Source: Odoribacter sp.
GTDB taxonomy: Bacteria; Bacteroidota; Bacteroidia; Bacteroidales; Prolixibacteraceae
Assembly: GCA_013824715.1 (NCBI GenBank)
Contig: PNOH01000006.1
Span: forward strand, 62,001 to 126,000
Direction: 5' to 3'
Length of the DNA: 64,000 bases
The notes beneath the pieces are model-generated. The model saw only the letters and a program-made list of their open reading frames with translations, did not search any database and was not told where the DNA came from. The position numbers and the translations under genes were made by a program. Numbering within the stretch: position 1 is the first letter of the stretch; each line of letters starts with the position of its first letter. Below are positions 24,882-33,078 of the stretch, in pieces.

Positions 24882-24896
24882 TGTACCGGTTTTCAA

Positions 24897-24904
24897 CAAA
24901 AATA
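24897..24904 (-). promoter_or_regulatory. -7 box for the glycosyltransferase-tsaC operon
   Basis: On the minus strand the box reads TATTTTTG (TAnnTTTG), 15 bases before the ATG at 24881. It follows the terminator of lysA, so the two transcripts are separate. No -33 TTG at proper spacing. Confidence 0.35.
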
Positions 24905-24920
24905 CATTCTAAAAACAAGA

Positions 24921-24955
24921 AAAAGGATGTCGAAGTAAATTTTCGGCATCCTTTT
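24921..24955 (-). terminator. Rho-independent terminator behind the lysA-like gene
   Basis: A 13-base stem, aaaaggatgccga on the minus strand pairing with tcgacatcctttt (one G-T pair), has a 9-base loop and is followed by a T-rich tail. It lies 28 bases after the decarboxylase stop codon. Confidence 0.75.
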
Positions 24956-24982
24956 CCCAATAAATCAGTATGTTTTTGATTT

Positions 24983-26248
24983 TCACACTTTAAAATCCTT
25001 CAATCCCTCCAAATCGAGAGTCCCAAAATAATCATCCAATGTTTCGGCGCGACGAATCTGAATGACTTCGCCGTTTTCGCGCAGAAGTAATTCGGCTGAA
25101 CGCAATTTACCGTTATAATTAAAGCCCATTGCATGTCCATGAGCCCCAGTATCATGAATAACCACCAGGTCACCGGGTTCCATCTTTGGCAAGTGGCGGT
25201 TGATGGCAAATTTATCGTTGTTTTCGCAAAGCGAACCTGTGACATCATAAACCTGATCTTGTGGTTCGTACTCTTTTCCCATTACTGTAATATGGTGATA
25301 GGAGCCATATAGTGCAGGCCGCATCAGGTTAGCCATGCTCGAATCCAGTCCGGCGTATTGCTTATAGGTTTTCTTGATATGCAAAACTTTCGACACCAAA
25401 AAACCGAAAGGGCCAGTCATGGCGCGTCCCGATTCGAAGTAAATCCTTAGTGGAGCTAATCCGTTGGCCTCAATTTTTTCCTGATAGAGTTTTTTAATAC
25501 CCAGGCTCATGAAATCCAGATCAACAGGCTGATCGGTTGGACGATACGGAATTCCGATTCCACCGCCTAAATTGGCAAATTCGATAGTAATCCCCAATTC
25601 TTGACTGATTTCAACAATCAGGTCGAATAAAATCTGGGCTGTTTCAACAAAGTAGGCGGCATCCAGTTCGTTCGAAGCGACCATGGTGTGCAGACCAAAC
25701 CTTTTGACGCCTTTGTCTTTCAGCATTTGGTATCCAGTAAACAACTGCTCGCGGGTAAATCCGTATTTGGCTTCTTCCGGATGTCCGATAATGGTGTTTC
25801 CATCCTTGAGCGAACCGGGGTTGTACCGAAAACAAACCAGTTGCGGTAACCCAACATTTTTTTCCAGGTATTCGATGTGCGAAATGTCGTCAAGATTGAT
25901 GATGGCTCCCAGATCGATTGCTTTCTGATATTCACTGGCAGGCGTATCATTCGAGGTAAACATGATTTCGTCGCCCGACATGCCCAGGTGTTCGGCAATC
26001 ACCAATTCGGCAAACGAACTGCAGTCTATACCGAACCCTTCTTCACGCATGATTTTCATTAAATACGGATTTGGGGCCGATTTGATGGCATAATATTCTT
26101 TAAACCCGGGATTCCAGGAAAACGTGCGGTTGAATTTTCGGGCGTATTCGCGTATTCCTTTTTCGTCGTAAATGTGAAAAGGAGTTGGGTATTGTTCGCT
26201 GATCTTTTCGAGCTGTTGTTTTGAAAACGGAAGTTGTTTGACTGTCAT
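24983..26248 (-). CDS. lysA: Diaminopimelate decarboxylase-like PLP enzyme
   Basis: A 421-residue fold-type III PLP decarboxylase. The PLP lysine is in 'EYYAIKSAPNPYL' (about residue 55). The glycine-rich phosphate loop is 'ANLGGGIGIPY', the substrate-binding Arg/Glu region is 'YFESGRAMTGPFG', and the second-subunit Cys is in 'GSLCENNDKFA'. These differ from textbook LysA (HxGSQ is replaced by 'HTMVASNE', and CES(G/S)D by CENND), so it belongs to a divergent clade; activity on meso-DAP is inferred. It sits 40 bases behind the dapF-like gene on the same strand, which supports a DAP/lysine role. A dedicated terminator follows. Confidence 0.82.
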   Translation of the reverse strand: MTVKQLPFSKQQLEKISEQYPTPFHIYDEKGIREYARKFNRTFSWNPGFKEYYAIKSAPNPYLMKIMREEGFGIDCSSFAELVIAEHLGMSGDEIMFTSNDTPASEYQKAIDLGAIINLDDISHIEYLEKNVGLPQLVCFRYNPGSLKDGNTIIGHPEEAKYGFTREQLFTGYQMLKDKGVKRFGLHTMVASNELDAAYFVETAQILFDLIVEISQELGITIEFANLGGGIGIPYRPTDQPVDLDFMSLGIKKLYQEKIEANGLAPLRIYFESGRAMTGPFGFLVSKVLHIKKTYKQYAGLDSSMANLMRPALYGSYHHITVMGKEYEPQDQVYDVTGSLCENNDKFAINRHLPKMEPGDLVVIHDTGAHGHAMGFNYNGKLRSAELLLRENGEVIQIRRAETLDDYFGTLDLEGLKDFKV

Positions 26249-26288
26249 TTCAATATATAATTAAGCGAGGCTGCAAATTTACAGATTT

Positions 26289-27155
26289 TTATAAACAAAG
26301 CAGGTCGGCAATCAGTTCATTACTTAAAATGCCTGAGGCAATTTCCCTGACTTCGCCTTCCATCCTGATATTCCAGGCTTCATCAATTTCAATCTGAAGC
26401 GTTCCGCCGGGCATTTTCAGGCTTAACTTCCTGTCGGTCATCCCTTTTTTTACCATGACGGCGGCCACTGCGCAAGACGAACTTCCGGAGGCCAAAGTAT
26501 AGCCGGCGCCACGTTCCCAGATCAGGATTTCCACTTCGGTACGCGACAACACTTTGGCAAACTGCACATTGATCCGGTTTGGAAATAGGGGATGGTTCTC
26601 GATTTCCGAACCATGCTTCAAAATTTCAGCCTTTATTAATTTATCCCTAAGAATTACACAATGCGGATTTCCAACCGAAACGCAATTGATCAGGTATGTC
26701 TCATCAATGATATTTAGCGGATGATCAAGACATTCAGGCTCATCACAGATAACCGGAATTGAATGCGAGTTAAAAATCGCTTTGCCCATATCAACCTGAA
26801 CCAGGGTTGCTTTTTGGTTGGTTTCCCTGGTTACTTCCGCAGTTACCATTCCCCCTAAAGTTTCAATGGTGAATTTTTTTCCTGAAGTGTGACCGTAATC
26901 GTAAAGGTATTTAGCAAAGATACGAAGTCCGTTGCCGCTCTTTTCGGCTTCCGAACCATCAGGATTAAATATTTTAAGGCCAAAATCGGCTTTCGAAGAA
27001 GGAACTTTCAGCACAATTCCATCAGAACCGATGCCGTAATGAACATCGCAGAGCCGTTGAATAATTTTCACATCCAGTTGAAACGACAGTTCGGCTTCGT
27101 TTAAAACAATATAGTCGTTCCCAAGTCCGTGTGATTTGACAAAAAAGTTTTGCAT
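26289..27155 (-). CDS. dapF: DapF-like epimerase lacking both catalytic cysteines
   Basis: A 288-residue DapF/PhzF-fold protein with both halves of the duplicated fold: 'HGLGNDYIVLN', 'GIGSDGIVL', 'NPDGSEAEKSGNGLR', 'SVGNPHCVIL' and 'ERGAGYTLASGSSSCA'. In canonical DapF the two acid/base residues are Cys in CGNG and ACGTG. Here they are Ser73 (AGC) and Ser223 (TCC); I checked both codons. A Cys228 lies nearby, five residues on. Normal size and intact substrate loops argue against a pseudogene. Pairing with a divergent DAP decarboxylase suggests a DAP-like substrate. It may work with serines, use a different mechanism, or act on another amino acid. Confidence 0.8.
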   Translation of the reverse strand: MQNFFVKSHGLGNDYIVLNEAELSFQLDVKIIQRLCDVHYGIGSDGIVLKVPSSKADFGLKIFNPDGSEAEKSGNGLRIFAKYLYDYGHTSGKKFTIETLGGMVTAEVTRETNQKATLVQVDMGKAIFNSHSIPVICDEPECLDHPLNIIDETYLINCVSVGNPHCVILRDKLIKAEILKHGSEIENHPLFPNRINVQFAKVLSRTEVEILIWERGAGYTLASGSSSCAVAAVMVKKGMTDRKLSLKMPGGTLQIEIDEAWNIRMEGEVREIASGILSNELIADLLCL

Positions 27156-27172
27156 GGTTATTTGTTTTTAAA

Positions 27173-27203
27173 CTGATACGATGACTTCGAGTCATCGTAT
27201 CAG
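27173..27203. repeat. Perfect 14-base-pair hairpin in front of dapF
   Basis: ctgatacgatgact (27173-27186), loop tcg, agtcatcgtatcag (27190-27203): a perfect inverted repeat 18 bases upstream of the dapF start codon, in the divergent dapF/sufS space. No T-tract follows on either strand. The centre (gact-tcg-agtc) resembles that of the hairpin at 35325-35358. Confidence 0.7.
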
Positions 27204-27283
27204 TAACTTATTGATGCGATAAAATTAACCAATAATACGAATGAAGGAAGTTGTCGCCTGCAAAAGATAAAGTTTAATTCTTC

Positions 27284-27291
27284 TATCTTTG
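27284..27291 (+). promoter_or_regulatory. -7 box for sufS
   Basis: TATCTTTG matches TAnnTTTG, 61 bases before the sufS ATG. No -33 TTG at 19-20 bases is visible. Confidence 0.4.
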
Positions 27292-27352
27292 AACCGAAAA
27301 GGATGAACAACATGACTCTCAATTGAGTTGATAATAAAAAAAAGAAACCGTT

Positions 27353-28570
27353 ATGAGTTTTGACTTAAAAAAAATACGAGAAGATTTCCCGATCCTCCAA
27401 CAAAAAATATACAACCGGCCCCTGGTTTATTTCGATAATGCGGCCACAACCCAACGCCCTCAACTGGTAATTGATGCTTTAACCAGAACTTATACCGAAT
27501 ACTATGGAAACATACACCGGGCAGCTCATTTCTTAGCGGATAAAGCCACACTTGCCTACGAAGAAACCCGTGAAAAAGTACAAAACCTGATCAATGCAGA
27601 ATCCCGCGAACAGATTATTTTCACCAAAGGAACCACCGAAAGCATTAATCTCGCTGCTTTTGCATTTGGCGAATCATATATTCAGGAGGGAGACGAAATT
27701 ATTGTTTCGGAAATGGAACATCATTCGAACATTGTTCCCTGGCAATTGATGGCTGGCCGGAAAGGTGCAAAAATAATCGTGCTTCCGATTGACGATAAAG
27801 GCAGGCTGGAAATTGAAAAACTGGAATCACTGATTTCGCCGCGAACCAAACTTATAGCAGTTACCCATGTTTCAAATGTTCTGGGTACGATAAATCCTAT
27901 CAAACAGATTACTGTGCTTGCACATTCCAGAAACGTCAGGATTTTTGTTGACGGGGCGCAGGCTGCGGCTCATTTGCTGATTGATGTTCAGGATTTGGAT
28001 GTTGATTTTTATGCTTTTTCGGCGCATAAAATGTATGGACCAAACGGAGTTGGCGTTTTGTATGGAAAGAAGGAATTGCTGGAACAAATGCCTCCTTACC
28101 AGGGTGGGGGTGAAATGATTTCGGAAGTCCGATTTTCAGGAACAACTTATAATGAACTACCTTATAAATTTGAAGCCGGGACTCCAAATATCAGCGGTGT
28201 GATCGCTTTTGGCGCTGCTATTGATTACCTCGAAAATATTGGAATTGAACATGCAGCGGCCTGGGAAACGGTATTACTTAATTACGCAACCGACCAACTA
28301 AGGCCGATTCCCGGATTGCGTATTTACGGCACTCAAGCTGATAAATCAGCAGTAATTTCATTCAATGTGGAAGGGGTTCATTTCTTCGATTTGGGAACGA
28401 TGCTCGATAAATTTGGGATTGCCGTGCGCACCGGTCACCACTGTGCTGACCCGCTGATGGAACATTTTGGAATACAGGGAACTGTCAGGGCTTCGTTTGC
28501 TTTTTACAATACCAAAGAAGAAATTGATGTATTTATTGAAGCGCTTAAAAAGGTCATTTCAATGTTTTAA
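27353..28570 (+). CDS. sufS: Cysteine desulfurase SufS
   Basis: A 405-residue PLP enzyme of the group II (SufS/CsdA) class, which removes sulfur from cysteine for Fe-S cluster assembly. The PLP lysine is Lys226 in 'FSAHKMYGPNG'. The persulfide Cys is Cys364 in 'RTGHHCADPLM', a short loop typical of SufS. 'YFDNAATTQRP' and 'SEMEHHSNIVPW' complete the family signature. Its partner SufE is encoded 2.2 kb downstream (30732) behind unrelated genes. sufB, sufC and sufD are not in the window, so the suf genes are dispersed or end elsewhere. Confidence 0.95.
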   Translation: MSFDLKKIREDFPILQQKIYNRPLVYFDNAATTQRPQLVIDALTRTYTEYYGNIHRAAHFLADKATLAYEETREKVQNLINAESREQIIFTKGTTESINLAAFAFGESYIQEGDEIIVSEMEHHSNIVPWQLMAGRKGAKIIVLPIDDKGRLEIEKLESLISPRTKLIAVTHVSNVLGTINPIKQITVLAHSRNVRIFVDGAQAAAHLLIDVQDLDVDFYAFSAHKMYGPNGVGVLYGKKELLEQMPPYQGGGEMISEVRFSGTTYNELPYKFEAGTPNISGVIAFGAAIDYLENIGIEHAAAWETVLLNYATDQLRPIPGLRIYGTQADKSAVISFNVEGVHFFDLGTMLDKFGIAVRTGHHCADPLMEHFGIQGTVRASFAFYNTKEEIDVFIEALKKVISMF

Positions 28571-28581
28571 ATCCAAAGGCT

Positions 28582-29292
28582 ATGAAACAGCTCCTGAAAT
28601 TTCTGCTTATTAGTATTCTGATTTTCACCTACTTTCCTGCTTCAGCTAAAAAACTGAACGTACTGATCGTCACAGGCGGTCACGACTTCGACCGGAAATC
28701 GTTTTTTGAGATGTTCGATTCATTTCAGGAAATAAGTTACACCGAGTTAAAACATCCGGAGGCCAATCTTCAGCTTGGAACAATCAGTCTTAAAACTTTT
28801 GATGCTGTGGTGTTTTATGATATGCCAAAAACCATTTCCGAAGCAGAAAAGGAAAGTTACCACAAACTTCTGAATACCGGTAATGGATTGGTTTTCCTTC
28901 ATCATTCGCTTGCTTCATACCAGCAATGGGATGAATTTAAAACCATTATCGGCGGTAAATACCACGAAGAACAGAATATTCCGGCATCGTCAACCTACCA
29001 GCACGAAGTGAATTTCAGGGTAAAAATCACCGATCCAAAACACCCGGTAACGAAGGGGGTAACCGACTTTGAAATTTTCGACGAAGTATATGGGAACACC
29101 GAAGTTTTGCCGGAAGTAATGCCATTGCTCTTTACTGATCATCCGCAAAGCAGCAAAATTATTGGATGGACTCATCAAAAGGAAAACTCGCGGATCGTGT
29201 ACCTTCAGCCCGGACATGATAAAAATGCCTGGTTCAATCCAAATTATCAGAAACTGGTTCGGCAGGCCATTGCCTTTGTGGCAGCGAAATAG
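28582..29292 (+). CDS. ThuA-domain exported protein
   Basis: A 236-residue protein with a signal peptide (1-22, ending PASA) and a ThuA-like fold, a class-I-glutamine-amidotransferase relative: 'LNVLIVTGGHDFDRKSFFEMF', here 'VLIVTGGHDFDRKSFF' near 27, 'GNGLVFLHHSLASYQQWDEF' (around 98) and 'IVYLQPGHDKNAWFNP' near the end. ThuA proteins are linked to sugar or trehalose metabolism, but biochemical data are thin. It starts 12 bases after sufS and is probably cotranscribed. It converges with the ORF6N gene with only four bases between stops. Confidence 0.85.
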   Translation: MKQLLKFLLISILIFTYFPASAKKLNVLIVTGGHDFDRKSFFEMFDSFQEISYTELKHPEANLQLGTISLKTFDAVVFYDMPKTISEAEKESYHKLLNTGNGLVFLHHSLASYQQWDEFKTIIGGKYHEEQNIPASSTYQHEVNFRVKITDPKHPVTKGVTDFEIFDEVYGNTEVLPEVMPLLFTDHPQSSKIIGWTHQKENSRIVYLQPGHDKNAWFNPNYQKLVRQAIAFVAAK

Positions 29293-29296
29293 AAGT

Positions 29297-29839
29297 TTAG
29301 CCTTCTTTACCGACCCTAAACCCAATACGTTTTCTGGGTAATTGGTCTTCCTGTCTGGTGATCATTTCATCGAGGTAACTGAAAACAAGTTCAATGTTCT
29401 TATCCTGATTTTGAAGCTTTTTCTTTATGTCTTCAATTTCCAGTTTTAGACTCAATGTATCAGTAACCATTTGCCTGACACGGGTGAATATCCTCATGAT
29501 CTGAATGTTGACACCGATTGCTCTATCACTGTTTAATATTCCAGATAACATGGCAACCCCCTGTTCTGTAAAGGCATAAGGAGAACTTCGCGTACCTCCC
29601 CAACTTGAAGTTCCAAATTGGAATTTCAAGATTTCGAATTCTTCATGATTGAGTTGGAACATAAAATCATTAGGAAATCGTTTAATATTCCGTTTGACGG
29701 CTTTGTTTAGATTCCCCGTTGAAACCCCATATAATTCGGCAAGGTCTTTGTCAAGTATCACCTTTACTTCCCTGATTAAGAATATCTTATTGCTGATGAT
29801 TTCATCGGGGATCAAAACTAAAGTATTTTCTTTTGACAT
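29297..29839 (-). CDS. ORF6N-domain DNA-binding protein
   Basis: About 180 residues from the ATG at 29839; a further upstream start would be a TTG at 29860. The N-terminal ORF6N domain (about residues 8-95) shows 'VILDKDLAELYGVSTGNLNK', here 'DKDLAELYGVSTGNLNKAV', 'RFPNDFMFQL' and 'PYAFTEQGVAMLSGIL'. A coiled coil follows ('LKLEIEDIKKKLQNQDKNI'). The domain is found in phage antirepressor-like proteins but is also common as single chromosomal genes in Bacteroidota. No other phage gene is nearby. Function is probably transcriptional regulation or a leftover of a mobile element. Confidence 0.88.
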   Translation of the reverse strand: MSKENTLVLIPDEIISNKIFLIREVKVILDKDLAELYGVSTGNLNKAVKRNIKRFPNDFMFQLNHEEFEILKFQFGTSSWGGTRSSPYAFTEQGVAMLSGILNSDRAIGVNIQIMRIFTRVRQMVTDTLSLKLEIEDIKKKLQNQDKNIELVFSYLDEMITRQEDQLPRKRIGFRVGKEG

Positions 29840-29990
29840 TTGTGATAATTCTGATTTCAAAAATGATTAGTCTTCATGTGTTGTTGAAACGCTTAATAAA
29901 TATAGAGCAAAAAGGAATACGAAAAAAGGAAAGACAAGAATCGAATCGCGATTTTCTCTTTCCCTTTTCCTCTTTCCTGTTGAAAAATGA

Positions 29991-30566
29991 CTAAAAATTC
30001 TCGGCTTCGATTTCAAAATAAGCCTGAGGGTGGTCGCAAACCGGGCATTTCAACGGTGGTTTGTTTGATTCGTGCAGGAATCCGCATACCCGGCATTTCC
30101 AAACCACTTTTCCTTCACGTTCAAATACTTTTCCTTCTTCCAGATTTTGGTATAATTTCCGGTAGCGTTCTTCGTGCGCTTTTTCAATTTTGGCGATTGA
30201 TCTGAAAAGAAGGGCAACTCTCTTGAAGCCTTCTTCGTCGGCAATCCGGGCAAATTCAGGATATAAATCAGTCCATTCTTCGTTTTCGCCATCAGCCGAA
30301 GCTTTCAGGTTTTCGAGCGTTGTCCCGATTTTTCCGGCAGGATAAGTCGCAGTAATTTCTACCGGACGGCCTTCGAGTTGCTTGAAAAACTGTTTGGCAT
30401 GTGAACGTTCGTTCAGGGCAGTCTCCAGAAAAAGGGCGGCAATTTGTTCCAGTCCTTCTTTTTGGGCTTCTTTGGCAAAGAATTCGTAACGGTTGCGTGC
30501 CTGCGATTCGCCAGCAAAGGCTTTCAGCAGATTTTTTTCGGTTTGTGATCCGGCTAATGTTTCCAT
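29991..30566 (-). CDS. rbr: Rubrerythrin
   Basis: A 191-residue non-haem iron peroxidase that protects against peroxide under low oxygen. The four-helix di-iron domain (residues about 1-140) has the ligand repeats '[16 protein letters not shown]' and '[14 protein letters not shown]'. The C-terminal rubredoxin domain has C-x2-C ('[10 protein letters not shown]') and C-x2-C ('[12 protein letters not shown]'), so both metal sites are intact. It lies divergent from sufE, and oxidative stress and Fe-S assembly are linked functionally. The spacer between them is 165 bases. Confidence 0.95.
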   Translation of the reverse strand: METLAGSQTEKNLLKAFAGESQARNRYEFFAKEAQKEGLEQIAALFLETALNERSHAKQFFKQLEGRPVEITATYPAGKIGTTLENLKASADGENEEWTDLYPEFARIADEEGFKRVALLFRSIAKIEKAHEERYRKLYQNLEEGKVFEREGKVVWKCRVCGFLHESNKPPLKCPVCDHPQAYFEIEAENF

Positions 30567-30680
30567 GAAAATTATTTAAGTGAAAAATTGGTGTTTGATG
30601 ATCGGTACAATCACATAAAGTTACTAATTTATTGGACTGGAAACAGGAATGAATGTTATTTGATTCATCGAAAGTTTATT

Positions 30681-30711
30681 TTTGAAGCAAAACAAAAAAT
30701 AACGACATTTG
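30681..30711 (+). promoter_or_regulatory. Promoter of the sufE operon
   Basis: TTTG at 30681-30684 and GACATTTG at 30704-30711 are separated by 19 bases, the usual -33/-7 spacing of Bacteroidota; only the first base of the -7 box deviates. A second box, TATTTTTG, overlaps the -33 region (30677-30684). The ATG follows at 30732. Confidence 0.5.
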
Positions 30712-30731
30712 CACACTTTAAGATTTTGTAA

Positions 30732-31163
30732 ATGACGATTAACGAAATACAGCAGGAGATTATTGAGGAGTTTTCGGTTTACGATGACTGGATGGACAAA
30801 TACGGTTACCTCATTGAATTGGGGAACGATTTAAAGGATTTGGATCCCAAAGAAAAAACTGACGATTACCTGATCAGAGGTTGTCAATCGCGGGTTTGGT
30901 TGATTTCAGATTTTGTGGATGGAAAAATCGTTTTCAGGGGTGAAAGTGACGCCATATTGGTAAAAGGAATGGTTGCTCTTTTGCTTCGGGTCGTATCGAA
31001 CCGGACTCCGAAAGAAATACTCGACAATGAGCTTTTCTTCGTTGACGAAATCGGGTTAAAACAACACCTCTCGCCAACCCGTTCGAACGGATTGCTTTCC
31101 ATGATCAAACAAATTAAACTCTATGCTGTTGCTTATAACAGAATTTCAGAGAAAGGAGAATGA
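30732..31163 (+). CDS. sufE: SufE sulfur-transfer protein
   Basis: A 143-residue SufE-family protein that accepts persulfide sulfur from SufS and passes it to the SufBCD scaffold. The acceptor cysteine is Cys51 in 'LIRGCQSRVWL', the same number as in E. coli SufE. 'DDWMDKYGYLIELG' at the N-terminus is also typical. It is followed after three bases by the DUF59 gene and then the inositol phosphatase gene, forming an operon. Confidence 0.95.
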   Translation: MTINEIQQEIIEEFSVYDDWMDKYGYLIELGNDLKDLDPKEKTDDYLIRGCQSRVWLISDFVDGKIVFRGESDAILVKGMVALLLRVVSNRTPKEILDNELFFVDEIGLKQHLSPTRSNGLLSMIKQIKLYAVAYNRISEKGE

Positions 31164-31166
31164 GCG

Positions 31167-31475
31167 ATGGATACCAGAATTGATTCAATAATTGAACGGC
31201 TTAAGGATGTTTATGATCCTGAAATACCAGTAAATATCTACGATCTGGGTTTGATATACAATGTTGATGTTGACGATGAAACCAATAAGGCAAATATCAT
31301 TATGACCCTGACAGCTCCGGGATGCCCTGTCGCTGATATTTTGGTTGAAGATGTCAGGCAGGCTGCACTTGCAGTTGATACCATTCTGGAAGCTGATGTT
31401 GAACTGACTTTTGAACCACCCTGGGACAAATCAATGATGAGCGAGGAAGCACGGCTCGAACTTGGATTCTTTTAA
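31167..31475 (+). CDS. sufT: SufT/MIP18-family (DUF59) Fe-S assembly factor
   Basis: A 102-residue DUF59 protein: 'LKDVYDPEIPVNIYDLGLIY' at the N-terminus, then 'MTLTAPGCPVADIL' with the conserved Cys (about residue 56), and 'ELTFEPPWDKSMMSEEARLELG', here 'FEPPWDKSMMSEEARLELG' at the end. Such proteins (SYF-type SufT) help maturation of Fe-S enzymes. A GGAG ribosome site lies at the end of sufE just before its ATG. The adjacency to sufE supports the role. Confidence 0.92.
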   Translation: MDTRIDSIIERLKDVYDPEIPVNIYDLGLIYNVDVDDETNKANIIMTLTAPGCPVADILVEDVRQAALAVDTILEADVELTFEPPWDKSMMSEEARLELGFF

Positions 31476-31493
31476 TCTTCTGCTTTTTTTCTG

Positions 31494-32291
31494 ATGGAAA
31501 TTAACCTCGAATTACTTTGCACACAAGTACAGGAACTGGCCCGGGAAGTAGGCCGGTTTATTTATGATGAACGCCTGAAGTTCACAGCGGAAGATATCAT
31601 TCACAAAGGAAAATCGGATATGGTTACCTATGTGGATAAAACATCTGAAGCACGTATTGTTGCGACCCTGCGCGAAATACTTCCCGATTCCGGATTCATT
31701 GCAGAAGAAGGTACGGCTCTGGAAAATGGCGAAAAGTACCGCTGGGTAATCGATCCGCTCGACGGAACGACCAATTACATTCATGGTATTTCACCGTTTG
31801 CAGTGAGTATTGCGTTGATGGAAGATCAGGAGATTATTATGGGTGTCATCTATGAAATCAGTCTTGACGAAATGTTTTATGCCTGGAAAGGCAGCAAGGC
31901 TTATTTGAATGGACGGGAAATTCAGGTTTCCAAGGCGGCAACCACCACTAATTCACTTATAGCCACCGGATTTCCTTATTACGACTTTTCGAAACTCGAT
32001 AATTACATGGAGGCAATGAATTATTTCATGCGTAATTCACACGGGATGCGCCGGTTGGGTTCTGCCGCTGCCGATATGGCTTACGTTGCAGCCGGAAGGT
32101 TCGAAGGATTTTACGAACATGCCCTGCATCCGTGGGACGTAGCTGCCGGAATTATCATCGTGAAACAGGCTGGCGGAAAAGTCTGTGATTTCAATGGTGG
32201 CGAAAACTATTTGTTTGGAGGCGAAATGATTGCCTGCAATGCCAACTATTTTGATGAATTTTATGCGGTAGTGCACAAACATCTGGGGTAA
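31494..32291 (+). CDS. Inositol-1-monophosphatase family phosphatase
   Basis: A 265-residue Mg-dependent phosphatase of the IMPase/SuhB family. Metal-binding motifs: Glu in 'FIAEEGTA' (about 68-75), 'WVIDPLDGTTNYIHG' (residues about 83-97) and 'HPWDVAAGIIIVKQAGG' (about 213-229). It may hydrolyse inositol phosphate, a sugar phosphate or PAP; family members cannot be told apart by these motifs. It is third in the sufE operon, 18 bases after the DUF59 gene. PAP phosphatase (CysQ-like) activity would fit sulfur metabolism, but this is only a guess. Confidence 0.9.
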   Translation: MEINLELLCTQVQELAREVGRFIYDERLKFTAEDIIHKGKSDMVTYVDKTSEARIVATLREILPDSGFIAEEGTALENGEKYRWVIDPLDGTTNYIHGISPFAVSIALMEDQEIIMGVIYEISLDEMFYAWKGSKAYLNGREIQVSKAATTTNSLIATGFPYYDFSKLDNYMEAMNYFMRNSHGMRRLGSAAADMAYVAAGRFEGFYEHALHPWDVAAGIIIVKQAGGKVCDFNGGENYLFGGEMIACNANYFDEFYAVVHKHLG

Positions 32292-32293
32292 GC

Positions 32294-32333
32294 AAAATTT
32301 GACAATTCGGTAATTTGACAATTTGACAATGGA
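32294..32333. repeat. 'aatttgacaa' word repeat
   Basis: Three to four near-copies of aatttgacaatt follow the stop codon of the phosphatase gene. It is the same kind of short-period intergenic repeat as at 19245, 23105 and 51321, but with a different word. Confidence 0.5.
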
Positions 32334-32456
32334 AATTGAATGATTCCAGGAGGAATTCGCCATTCTCAATAACTTGTTTTCCTTTGAGTCATGTGTTTGT
32401 TTAATGCAAAAAATGAAAAATTCATCGTAAATTGCATCCAACTAATAATCCATAAA

Positions 32457-32927
32457 ATGGTCGAAAAAGAAATTGCCCTGATCAACAAACAACTTGATAG
32501 CCTGCTCGCCAAAAACTTCGATCTGGAATCCTGGAAAAGCCACACCATTATCTTTTTGGAACGTATATTCGGGAAGGAAAGCAGCAAAGTGCGAATGATC
32601 AAAGAGCTGAATTATAATTATTCGAGCTGGAGTTTGCGCGACGCTGCCGGAACCGGTAAAGATTCCGATCCGGTAATCCTGAAAGCCCGGGAAATTCTGG
32701 AGGCTACCAAATTGGAACTCGAACATTTGGGAGTTCCGAAGCAGGAGGAAGAGAACCTGAAAATCTGGTCGTTGCTCGAAGAAGAAATGACCGGCAAACA
32801 AATCCGGGAAATTAGACTGATCCTGCAGTCGGATGAAGCAGAAAAAATGGAGAAAATAGCCAACATCCTTTATAACCTCGAAAAGGAAAACATGGCCGTT
32901 GTACTCGCCAAGCTGTTAGTTCCATGA
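32457..32927 (+). CDS. Uncharacterised helical protein, 156 residues
   Basis: Not recognised. I choose the ATG at 32457; the frame extends to 32391 but the extra 22 residues look non-conserved. The sequence is mostly helical and charged: 'DLESWKSHTIIFLERIFGKES', here 'SWKSHTIIFLERIFGKESS', 'ELNYNYSSWSLRDAAGTGK', a Glu-rich middle and a C-terminal helix 'NMAVVLAKLLVP'. There is no signal peptide, membrane helix or cysteine cluster. The 'LESWKxxTxxxLxRIFG' start resembles short soluble proteins sometimes found near defence or mobile genes, but I cannot name a family. Repeats border it on both sides (32294 and 32965). Confidence 0.7.
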   Translation: MVEKEIALINKQLDSLLAKNFDLESWKSHTIIFLERIFGKESSKVRMIKELNYNYSSWSLRDAAGTGKDSDPVILKAREILEATKLELEHLGVPKQEEENLKIWSLLEEEMTGKQIREIRLILQSDEAEKMEKIANILYNLEKENMAVVLAKLLVP

Positions 32928-32964
32928 TCAAAAAAGTGATCAGTTTTTAGTCGCATCTGACAGA

Positions 32965-33078
32965 AAATGTTACGGGTTGCGAGCTACGGGTTCCGGATTC
33001 CCGCAACACGAAACCCGAAACGCAAAACAAATAAATTCAATCCTTCAGTCCCTCAGTAATTCAATCCTTCAGTCATTC
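32965..33078. repeat. Word-like intergenic repeats before the GT2 gene
   Basis: Two repeat types are joined: 'acgggttgcgagctacgggt' with an inverted echo 'aacacgaaacccgaaacg', then 'ttcaatccttcagtc' about three times up to the ATG at 33079. No promoter box was found. The frame upstream of 33079 translates the repeat and is not part of the protein. Confidence 0.55.

Noticed and set aside
29297-29839. Prophage remnant suspected from the ORF6N protein
   Set aside because: All neighbours are housekeeping genes (sufS, ThuA, rubrerythrin, sufE) and no integrase, capsid or attachment site is seen.
29920-29980. Polypurine/polypyrimidine inverted repeat (gaaaaaaggaaag ... ctttcccttttcc) as a terminator
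   Set aside because: Pairing is imperfect with a long centre and there is no clean T-run; left as uncertain spacer sequence between ORF6N and rubrerythrin genes.
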